A stretch of DNA of 11,810 bases from Leptospirales bacterium. Its GTDB lineage: Bacteria > Spirochaetota > Leptospiria > Leptospirales > Leptonemataceae. Numbering within the stretch: the first letter of the stretch is position 1; every line of letters starts with the position of its first letter. The notes below the pieces were generated by a model. That model did not search any database and was not told where the DNA came from. It was given only the letters and a program-made list of their open reading frames with translations. The DNA lies in NCBI GenBank assembly GCA_014238825.1, contig JABAAI010000022.1, positions 1 through 11,810 on the forward strand. Reading direction: 5' to 3'. The position numbers and the translations under genes were made by a program. Below are positions 1-6,461 of the stretch, in pieces.

Positions 1-172
1 GTGAATACGTTCTCGGGCCTTGTACACACCGCCCGTCACACCACCCGAGTTGGTAGCACCCGAAGAGACTGAGCTAACTGCAAAGAGGCAAGTCGTTAAG
101 GTGAGACCGGTGAGGGGGGTGAAGTCGTAACAAGGTAGCCGTACGGGAACGTGCGGCTGGATTACCTCCTTA
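1..172 (+). rRNA. 16S ribosomal RNA, 3' end (partial)
   Basis: These are the last ~172 nt of the small-subunit rRNA; the 5' part lies outside the window. The universal stretches TTGTACACACCGCCCGTCAC (decoding site, about 20-39) and GAAGTCGTAACAAGGTAGCC (about 121-140) are present. They are followed by helix 45, whose GGAA tetraloop carries the adenines normally dimethylated by KsgA (148-149). The 3' tail holds the anti-Shine-Dalgarno CCTCC (165-169). A base pair next to the helix 45 loop is C-G where E. coli has G-C, a compensatory change, so the RNA looks functional. The tail reads GGATTACC where most bacteria have GGATCACC. The helix 44 sequence (CACCACCCGAGT, AGCACCCGAAG) resembles Leptospira as I remember it. 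No tRNA-Ile/Ala, 23S or 5S follows, so this is an unlinked 16S gene. Confidence 0.98.
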
Positions 173-319
173 TTAAAGGACAGATACTGCGATCGATATG
201 GATTTTATTATGAAATTTATATTTATTAAAGTGTTAGGTTGAACAGAGAATTTTGACAAAGTAAACCCACATCTACTCAGATTTTAGAGATTAAAATTTA
301 ATATTAAAACGAGAAGCAC

Positions 320-2068
320 TTGAAAAGGCATACTGTTTCAGCAACGCCCGCAAGTACCACAAACCCAGGTCTAGCCCCTTTTGACCTCACGGGATATACA
401 GGCGTTCATGGTCAAAACTTCTATGAAGAAGACCGTCTCTTACAGAAAATCATAGAGAAACATACAAGTTCTTATACAAAAGAGCATAGTTCTGCTCTAA
501 AAGCAAATCTTCATAAATATGGAAAATTGGCGGGAGGTCTTTTGGATGACTTAGTTTCTGCATCCCATAAAGACGGGAAGTGGGGAGAAATCAAGAGATT
601 TGATCGCTTAGGCAAGCGTATTGATAAAATTGAATATTGTATGGAGCAGAGAGAAGTTCGTCGCATTAATTATGAATATGGTATATTAAACCTTGATTTT
701 CATCCAGAATGGAGCTATAAATTTACAGAATGTCATCGAATGGCCTTGGCATATTTGGCGAGTACAAACGGCGAAGGAGGAGTAACTTGTCCTCTTGCTA
801 TGGCGGATGGTATGTTGCGAGTACTTCAGGCATTAGGCACTCCTGCTCAGAAGAAAAAATATATTGGGCTAGTTGCTGATCCAAAGAGTAAGTCTCATTT
901 TATGGTAGGGCAATATGTAACAGAAAGAGTGGGCGGTAGTAATGTAGCTACAAATAGGACTGTTGCTCATAATTTAGATAATGGGAAATGGTTATTGAAT
1001 GGTGAAAAGTGGTTCTGTTCTAATCCAGGAGATCTTTGGGTGACAACAGCACGTATTGAGGGAAGTAATACGATTGGTCTCTTTCTTGTTTCGCGACTTA
1101 AAGATGATGGAGAGATAAATGGCTGCCATATTGTACGTAAAAAAGATATTATAGGAACAAAAGGAAAGCTAACAGTAGAGGTAATATATGAAAATGTAGA
1201 AGCAGAGCTTTTAGGGGAGCGTCCAGGCCATGGTTTAGTTCATCTTATTAAACATGTTATTCAAATTTCACGTTTGCATGTCAGTCTATCGTCTATTGCT
1301 TTTAGTCGCCGTGCTTTTATGGAAGCTCGGGCCTATACAAGACAGCGTACTGCCTACGGGAGAAAAATAGGGGCTTTCTTTTCTGTTCAAAGGATACTCG
1401 CAGAAATGCAAATTTTACATTCTTCTATGCTTTGGTGTGTTTTTGAAAATATTGCTTTATATGAGACCAACAATAGACTTTCCTCATTATTGATCCCTTT
1501 GTTGAAATATTCTTGTACCGTGCATACTACATGGATAACGCATGAAGCTATGCTACTTCATGGCGGGAATGGTATTCTTAATGATTTTACTTGTTTACCT
1601 CGCTTACATAATGACGCTATTATCAATGAAACGTGGGAGGGCAACCACCAGCTTATGACTGACCATGCTTTAAAGGCCTTTGCCCGACCTAGAATTCAAG
1701 AGGCTTATTTTAATCGTTTAGATGAAAATTGTAAAGATGCCAAAAACAAGCCTGAGCTGAGTTATGCACTTGAAATATTTCAAAAAGAAAGGAGCTTGCT
1801 CAAAAGTATTACAAAGGAGAGTAAGGAAGAAATACAGGCCTCTCGTCTTTATTTATGCGATATTATTTATCATAGTTTTGCTCTTTCTGAATGGATACAT
1901 GCCGTGAGCTCAGATAAGGCTTTGGACTTAAAATCAAATGAAAAATCAATCTATACAAGTTTTGCTTTGGGATTGGCAGAGATTATAGAAAATGGTCGAG
2001 GTCGCATACCGAGAAAGGATAGTATATTCCGTGACAGAGAAAAAATAGAAGAACTCATTTCCTATTAG
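320..2068 (+). CDS. AidB-like acyl-CoA dehydrogenase family flavoprotein
   Basis: A 582-residue protein of the acyl-CoA dehydrogenase superfamily, closest in layout to E. coli AidB (about 541 residues). An N-terminal GLAPFDLTGYTG segment leads into a helical domain. CPLAMADGM (157-165) and TERVGGSNV (201-209) correspond to AidB's CPITMT and TEKQGGSDV FAD-contacting segments. RTAYGR (343-348), HGGNG (414-418) and NETWEGNHQLM (436-446) follow, and E440 sits where these enzymes keep the catalytic base. About 120 extra helical residues follow the core. The family uses FAD to oxidise acyl-CoA; AidB itself is a DNA-alkylation-response protein with only weak dehydrogenase activity, so the substrate is uncertain. 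The start is TTG: an in-frame stop lies at 305-307, no ATG occurs before residue 108, and a weak purine run (GAGAAG) precedes it. The gene lies 147 nt after the 16S on the same strand and 15 nt before the next gene. Confidence 0.9.
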   Translation: MKRHTVSATPASTTNPGLAPFDLTGYTGVHGQNFYEEDRLLQKIIEKHTSSYTKEHSSALKANLHKYGKLAGGLLDDLVSASHKDGKWGEIKRFDRLGKRIDKIEYCMEQREVRRINYEYGILNLDFHPEWSYKFTECHRMALAYLASTNGEGGVTCPLAMADGMLRVLQALGTPAQKKKYIGLVADPKSKSHFMVGQYVTERVGGSNVATNRTVAHNLDNGKWLLNGEKWFCSNPGDLWVTTARIEGSNTIGLFLVSRLKDDGEINGCHIVRKKDIIGTKGKLTVEVIYENVEAELLGERPGHGLVHLIKHVIQISRLHVSLSSIAFSRRAFMEARAYTRQRTAYGRKIGAFFSVQRILAEMQILHSSMLWCVFENIALYETNNRLSSLLIPLLKYSCTVHTTWITHEAMLLHGGNGILNDFTCLPRLHNDAIINETWEGNHQLMTDHALKAFARPRIQEAYFNRLDENCKDAKNKPELSYALEIFQKERSLLKSITKESKEEIQASRLYLCDIIYHSFALSEWIHAVSSDKALDLKSNEKSIYTSFALGLAEIIENGRGRIPRKDSIFRDREKIEELISY

Positions 2069-2083
2069 ACTTATCTTATTGAT

Positions 2084-2860
2084 ATGCCGTTTACAATAAC
2101 ACATATAATAGCGATCTTTCCTCTCTATCCTTTTTGTAAAAGATTATCTTTCATAGGCTTAATTATTGGTGCTATCGTACCCGATATGGCCATCGTTTTT
2201 ATTAGCCATCATGTTTATTTTTTTTCACATTCTTTGCTAGGTATAGTGGCTTTTTCTTTTCCAGTGGGACTTCTTTTATATTTGTATTTTGATAAACTAG
2301 GAAAATTTTTTGCAATCGATATGTGTCCTCTCTACTTTAGATCTCGCTTGTTTAAGTATCGTAATGAAAAAATACAGTATAGCTTTTCTAACATATCTGT
2401 GATTTCTATTGCCATTATTCTTGGTGCCAGTACTCATGTTTTTTGGGATTCCTTTACGCATCAATGGGGTTGGTTTTTAGAAGTGATACCTCAACTTAAG
2501 CAAAGCTTTTCTTTTTTTTCTTATTCATTTTATGGCTATAGAATAGTGCAAATGCTTAGCGATATTATTTTCTTACCCACAATCATTGTTATTGTTTTAT
2601 ATTTGCTAAGTCAACTAAAACCCAATAAATCTGCTAATAACTTTGATAATCATCTTTCTAAGCAACTAAAGCTTATTGTTAGTCTTAGTGTTATTATAGT
2701 AGCACTAGTGCTTGCAATTTATTATTGGAATTTAGGCTTTGTCCCTAAGACTAGCTTATTTATGGATTGGTTGGTAAGTTTTCTCAGAATTACTGTGATA
2801 TTATTTTTTATTTATAGTTTGCTTTATCGCTTGTATTTATTTAAAAAATTCCAAGTTTAA
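2084..2860 (+). CDS. DUF4184-family integral membrane protein
   Basis: A 258-residue, very hydrophobic protein matching the DUF4184 pattern. It starts MPFTITH, has a first helix ending in GAIVPD (29-34), then H49 in FFSHSLLG, and a central ASTHVFWDSFTHQWG (115-129) with H118, D122 and H126. The His/Asp set resembles that of the YdjM/DUF457 'metal-dependent hydrolase-like' membrane proteins, but no reaction has been shown for DUF4184 to my knowledge. I count about six membrane segments; the last two (about 195-215 and 230-250) have little similarity beyond hydrophobicity. The ATG lies 15 nt after the AidB-like gene with no ribosome-binding site visible, so expression probably depends on that upstream gene. 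It converges with pyrF (34-nt gap). Function unknown. Confidence 0.82.
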   Translation: MPFTITHIIAIFPLYPFCKRLSFIGLIIGAIVPDMAIVFISHHVYFFSHSLLGIVAFSFPVGLLLYLYFDKLGKFFAIDMCPLYFRSRLFKYRNEKIQYSFSNISVISIAIILGASTHVFWDSFTHQWGWFLEVIPQLKQSFSFFSYSFYGYRIVQMLSDIIFLPTIIVIVLYLLSQLKPNKSANNFDNHLSKQLKLIVSLSVIIVALVLAIYYWNLGFVPKTSLFMDWLVSFLRITVILFFIYSLLYRLYLFKKFQV

Positions 2861-2866
2861 TTATAG

Positions 2867-2890
2867 TCATAAATTATGAATAAATTCATA
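2867..2890. terminator. nested AT-rich palindromes between convergent genes, possible weak terminator
   Basis: Two overlapping inverted repeats fill the gap between two converging genes. TCATAA-A-TTATGA occupies 2867-2879 and TATGAAT-AA-ATTCATA occupies 2875-2890. They share an arm, so only one hairpin can form at a time. The stems are short and nearly all A-T, and no clear T-run follows on either side, so a bidirectional terminator is only a position-based guess. Confidence 0.25.
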
Positions 2891-2894
2891 TTAA

Positions 2895-3716
2895 CTAGAT
2901 AAACTTTCTCATCTGCAAGACAATTTGCTCGCAGATTTCCTGTGCCATCGGAACTATATCCTCACCCTTGTTTGTGCAATAAAGGATAGTACGCCCAACA
3001 TTAATAAGGACATCAGTTCCCAAAAGTTCTAAACATTGCTCCAAATCTCCACCTTGCTTACCTACTCCCGGCACTAGAAATGGAGTGAGGGGAGCTGTGG
3101 TTTTAATCTGCTTTAAGATTTCGGGATTATTTGTTGCTCCAACTACCAGCCAAAGATTTTTTCTGATTTGATTTTCTTTGTTAATAGCATCTGCAATTTG
3201 GAGATAGAGTGGAGGATCACCAATATTCTGAAATTGGGAGGCACCGTGATTTGAGGTGCGACAGAGGACCATAGAAGCATGCTGTGGATATTCCCAAAAT
3301 GGTGCTAGGCAATCCAAGCCTAAATAGGGATTTACCGTTACTGCATCACAAGCAAAGCTTTGAAAGTAGGCCTTGGCGTATGCTGCCGCACTGTGGGGTA
3401 CATCGCCTCGTTTTGCATCGACTATGCAAAGGGCCCCTGGTGCATTGAGACGAACAATTTTAATTATTTCACTAAAGAGCTGCATTCCTTCTAGGCCCAT
3501 AGCCTCAAAAAAAGCACAGTTTATTTTGTAGGCGATAGTATATTCACGCGTTGCTATTATAATATCTTTTATGAAGTTTTGGCAGACCTGAGCAATATTA
3601 TTATTGGTACGATGATAAAAATCTGGAATTTGCTTTGGATCTGGATCAAGACCAAGACATAGCACAGAAGCTAATTTCTTTTTTCTTTGCGTATATTTTT
3701 CAAAAAAACTTGACAT
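2895..3716 (-). CDS. pyrF: orotidine 5'-phosphate decarboxylase (PyrF, type 2)
   Basis: 273 residues. The enzyme decarboxylates OMP to UMP, the last step of de novo pyrimidine synthesis, in the cytosol. The sequence shows a TIM-barrel phosphate/nucleotide site: LCLGLDPDP (19-27), AYKINCAFFEA (62-72), then the catalytic VDAKRGD (99-105) with D100, K102 and D105. TVNPYLG (127-133), PGVGKQGGD (216-224) and NVGRTI (239-244), whose arginine should bind phosphate, follow. Length and the LCRTSNHG segment (151-158) fit the longer 'type 2' PyrF found in mycobacteria, myxobacteria and others, rather than the ~235-residue E. coli type. The ATG is preceded by AAGGGA at a short but usable distance. It is transcribed divergently from the acyl-CoA synthetase with only 52 nt between start codons, and stands alone without other pyr genes. 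Confidence 0.95.
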   Translation of the reverse strand: MSSFFEKYTQRKKKLASVLCLGLDPDPKQIPDFYHRTNNNIAQVCQNFIKDIIIATREYTIAYKINCAFFEAMGLEGMQLFSEIIKIVRLNAPGALCIVDAKRGDVPHSAAAYAKAYFQSFACDAVTVNPYLGLDCLAPFWEYPQHASMVLCRTSNHGASQFQNIGDPPLYLQIADAINKENQIRKNLWLVVGATNNPEILKQIKTTAPLTPFLVPGVGKQGGDLEQCLELLGTDVLINVGRTILYCTNKGEDIVPMAQEICEQIVLQMRKFI

Positions 3717-3755
3717 TTTTTCCCTTAACTTAGAGTTTGAATTCTAATATTGGTT

Positions 3756-3760
3756 GGGAG
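3756..3760 (+). promoter_or_regulatory. Shine-Dalgarno site that fixes the acyl-CoA synthetase start
   Basis: GGGAG lies 8 nt before an ATG at 3769 and complements the CCTCC of the 16S tail in this window. A longer frame could open at TTG 3754, but that codon overlaps the ribosome-binding site, so ATG 3769 is the better start. This is the clearest Shine-Dalgarno site in the window. Confidence 0.7.
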
Positions 3761-3768
3761 TTAATAAT

Positions 3769-5655
3769 ATGAATGATATACATCAAGTAAAAAACTTAGC
3801 GAAATTTTTTGAATTCACGAGTAAGGCATATAGCGATAAGCCAGCTTTCTTTAGCCGTAAAAAAGATGGCTTTAGTGCGATAAGCTATAAGGAACTCTAC
3901 GAGCAGGGGCTTTGCTTAGCGACTGGTCTAATAGAACTAGGGCTTAAACCACGATCTCATGTAGCTGTTTTGGCTGATAATCGCGTTGAATGGATGCTAA
4001 CGGAGTATGCCATTCAGATTTGTGCTGGTGTCAATGTGCCGCGTGGTACTGATATAACCTTTCAAGAGCTGAAATATATACTTAATCATGCCCAATGTCC
4101 ATTTGTATTTGTAGAAAATACAAATATTCTAGAACAAATTACAGCAAATAAAGGTGAATTCAAGTATATTAATAATATTATTGTTATAGAAGAAATCAAG
4201 GGTGCTAATAAAGCAAAAGACATTCACTCACTTAATGATGTACTAGAACAGGGGAAGGCTCTGCGAGCCAAAGGAGACACCCGTGCTGAGGAAACTATGG
4301 CTCAACTAAAGCCAGAGGATTTATTCACAATTATTTATACTTCTGGAACCACAGGGACTCCCAAGGGAGTGATGCTGAACCATGCAAATATTATGTCAGA
4401 GATTAGAAATATACCTATTGATTTTACTTCAAAGGATAGGATGCTTTCAATACTACCGATTTGGCATGTTTTTGAAAGACAGTATGAAATGGTAACAATG
4501 TCTAAAGGGGCTAGTACTTACTATACGGATATACGTAATATTAAGCAGGATATGCAAATTGCTAGGCCTACATTTATGGCTGCTGCCCCGCGTCTTTGGG
4601 AAAAAGTTTATCTTGGGATAGAAAAGAAAATTGAAAATGCCCCTGCTGTTCGTAAAGGTCTTTTCTATGCGGCATATTTTTGTGCTAAGCATTTTAAGTC
4701 GGCTATCCGCTTCTTAACTTTTTCTAAATTAGATATTGTGGGGGACAATCCGCTTTTGTCTTTGCTCCAGTTCCCATTTTATTTAAGCTCTGCCGCCATT
4801 TTTTTGCTTCCATATCTGCTTTTAGATTTTATTGTCTTACGTAAGATACGTGCTGCCACTGGAGGTGCCTTGCGCTATACAGTTTCTGGTGGAGGAGCGC
4901 TACCACCGCACGTAGATATTTTCTTTAATGATATTGGGATAGGAGTTCTAGAGGGCTATGGAATGACTGAAACAACTTCTGTACTATCAGTGCGTTTGCC
5001 GTCAAAGATAGTAATAGGTACTGTTGGTCCCCTTTGGCCAGAGACGGAGTTGCGTTTGGTGGATATTGAGACTGGTGACATTGTTTATCCCAAAGAGAGA
5101 GGGCGTAAAGGCGAAATACAAGTTAAGGGTCCACAAATAATGCAAGGTTATTATAAAGATGAAGAGTCTACAAAGAAAGTCTTAAAAGATGGCTGGCTTA
5201 GTACTGGTGATTTAGCTATTATTACCTATAATAATATGATTAAAATAGTCGGGCGCTCTAAGGAAACCATTGTTCTTTTGGGTGGAGATAACGTTGAGCC
5301 AAATCCTCTAGAGATGCAAATACTGCAATTGAATACAGTTGAGCATTGTATGGTTACGGGTCAGGATAGGAAACAACTTAGTTGTCTTGTAGTGCCAAGT
5401 CTTGAAGGACTTGCTGAATATGGTTCTACTTATCAAGAAATTGCTGCTAGCCTAGAAGCTCGTGAGAGAGTTTTACAAGAGATTAAGTTAGCTGTTAACG
5501 AGCAGAGTGGTTTTAAAGCATTTGAAAGGATAACGGATTGTCGTCTCTTGCCTAAGGCTTTTGAAGTTGGAGTTGAAATGACAGCCACATTCAAATTGAA
5601 GCGAATTCCTATTGCAGATACTTATGCAGAGTTGATTGATTCTATGTATATTTAA
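3769..5655 (+). CDS. long-chain fatty acid-CoA ligase (AMP-forming acyl-CoA synthetase)
   Basis: 628 residues from ATG 3769. It activates a fatty acid with ATP and CoA, giving acyl-CoA, AMP and pyrophosphate, for beta-oxidation or lipid synthesis. ANL-superfamily motifs occur in order: the ATP/phosphate loop YTSGTTGTPKG (190-200), ILPIWHVFER (228-237, typical of bacterial long-chain synthetases), VSGGGALP (372-379), GYGMTETT (396-403), STGDLA (478-483), the hinge GRSKETI (495-501), and ATFKLKR near the C-terminus, whose K609 should be the adenylation lysine. Two strongly hydrophobic stretches (about 328-356) interrupt the core before VSGGGALP and suggest membrane association. The preceding TTGACA (3710-3715), inside the pyrF start, may be a -35 box, but its best -10 (TAGAGT, 3731-3736) has a short 15-bp spacer. 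It ends 2 nt from the convergent mgtC-like gene. Confidence 0.93.
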   Translation: MNDIHQVKNLAKFFEFTSKAYSDKPAFFSRKKDGFSAISYKELYEQGLCLATGLIELGLKPRSHVAVLADNRVEWMLTEYAIQICAGVNVPRGTDITFQELKYILNHAQCPFVFVENTNILEQITANKGEFKYINNIIVIEEIKGANKAKDIHSLNDVLEQGKALRAKGDTRAEETMAQLKPEDLFTIIYTSGTTGTPKGVMLNHANIMSEIRNIPIDFTSKDRMLSILPIWHVFERQYEMVTMSKGASTYYTDIRNIKQDMQIARPTFMAAAPRLWEKVYLGIEKKIENAPAVRKGLFYAAYFCAKHFKSAIRFLTFSKLDIVGDNPLLSLLQFPFYLSSAAIFLLPYLLLDFIVLRKIRAATGGALRYTVSGGGALPPHVDIFFNDIGIGVLEGYGMTETTSVLSVRLPSKIVIGTVGPLWPETELRLVDIETGDIVYPKERGRKGEIQVKGPQIMQGYYKDEESTKKVLKDGWLSTGDLAIITYNNMIKIVGRSKETIVLLGGDNVEPNPLEMQILQLNTVEHCMVTGQDRKQLSCLVVPSLEGLAEYGSTYQEIAASLEARERVLQEIKLAVNEQSGFKAFERITDCRLLPKAFEVGVEMTATFKLKRIPIADTYAELIDSMYI

Positions 5656-5657
5656 GT

Positions 5658-6368
5658 TTAGCCTTCCCAAGCATCACCAGGAGTTAGAATAACAATGTAT
5701 TTAGCCCCTTTGATCTTTTTAATTTCTTTTTCTATTTCATCTTCAATATTACCATAGATTAGCATAGTTGCTTGGTAGTGTACCTCATTTAAGATGTGAT
5801 TAACGCGTTCGTGTGAAAGAGTAATATCCATATTACGTAATGTATTTCTAATATCTGGAATAAGGGCTTCTTTCTTTACGACGACATCGATGGATTTAAT
5901 ACGAAAGCGTTCAATACGAATTTTATCTTCTATGTAATCGTAGACACGAAGGATGATGACTATGCCAAAACTACAACTAAAGGCTGTAATTAGCATCCCA
6001 GCCCCAGCAGCTAAGCCAATAGCCGCCATACACCAAATAGCTGCAGCACTGGTCATACCACGAACCAGCCCCTTGTTTCTTATGATTGTCCCTGCTCCAA
6101 TAAAACCAATTCCAGCAACTACTTGTGCTGCTATACGCGCAGGGTCTGCGTTAACATAGCCGAGCTTACGGGCTTCTGAGCCAATTAACAGGGACACTCC
6201 CATAAAGAGACATGAGCCTAGGCTTATTAGCATATGAGTTCTAATACCAGCTGGTTTAGCTTTATATGCCCTTTCCATCCCAATCATGACGCCACATAGG
6301 GTGGCAACTAGGCATCTCAATAAAATGGGGAAAAGAAGTGGTTCTACGGCATACAGTTTTTCGATCAT
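5658..6368 (-). CDS. mgtC: MgtC/SapB family membrane protein
   Basis: 236 residues. The N-terminal half is a typical MgtC domain: a first helix with CGVMIGMERAYKAKPAGIRTHMLISLG (about 25-51), then DPARIAAQVVAGIGFIGAGTIIR (75-97), VRGMTSAAAIW (102-112) and a glycine-rich last helix, giving four to five membrane segments in the inner membrane. Residues about 155-236 form a soluble alpha/beta tail like the ACT-type domain of longer MgtC proteins. In Salmonella, MgtC is needed at low magnesium and in macrophages and restrains the F-type ATP synthase; in other bacteria the role is mostly unproven. The family is recognised with confidence, the physiological role is not. The start ATG has no clear Shine-Dalgarno site. 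It is divergent from pckA (93-nt gap), and its stop is 2 nt from the stop of the acyl-CoA synthetase. Confidence 0.9.
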   Translation of the reverse strand: MIEKLYAVEPLLFPILLRCLVATLCGVMIGMERAYKAKPAGIRTHMLISLGSCLFMGVSLLIGSEARKLGYVNADPARIAAQVVAGIGFIGAGTIIRNKGLVRGMTSAAAIWCMAAIGLAAGAGMLITAFSCSFGIVIILRVYDYIEDKIRIERFRIKSIDVVVKKEALIPDIRNTLRNMDITLSHERVNHILNEVHYQATMLIYGNIEDEIEKEIKKIKGAKYIVILTPGDAWEG

Positions 6369-6383
6369 ATTTTGTTAATAGAA

Positions 6384-6423
6384 TGTCATTATTTTTATGA
6401 AGCATGATTTTGTCATTATTTTT
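6384..6423. repeat. 13-bp direct repeat in the mgtC-pckA divergent promoter region
   Basis: TGTCATTATTTTT occurs exactly twice, at 6384-6396 and 6411-6423, with a 27-bp period. Both copies lie in the 93-nt gap between two divergent start codons, where a regulator controlling either gene would bind. The T-rich content makes chance repetition easier than for a mixed sequence. Confidence 0.6.
6388..6416 (-). promoter_or_regulatory. candidate promoter for the mgtC-like gene
   Basis: On the minus strand, ATGACA (complement of 6411-6416) and AATAAT (complement of 6388-6393) are separated by 17 bp, each one mismatch from the sigma-70 consensus. The -10 box lies about 20 nt from the ATG. Each box lies largely inside a copy of the direct repeat described here. 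In AT-rich DNA such matches are common, so this is only a candidate. Confidence 0.4.
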
Positions 6424-6461
6424 TTATTGACAATGGATCGTTTATCAAGACTGTTGTCAGC

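Noticed and set aside
172..319. A tRNA or the start of a 23S gene after the 16S
   Set aside because: I found no cloverleaf, no GGTTCGA-type T-arm and no 23S 5' sequence in these bases.
3754..3768. TTG at 3754 as the acyl-CoA synthetase start
   Set aside because: The codon overlaps the GGGAG ribosome-binding site that is well placed for ATG 3769.
5953..6159. A 68-codon plus-strand frame rich in Ala, Pro and Ile
   Set aside because: It is antisense to the conserved core of the MgtC-like gene, and its composition mirrors that gene's Gly/Ala-rich helices.
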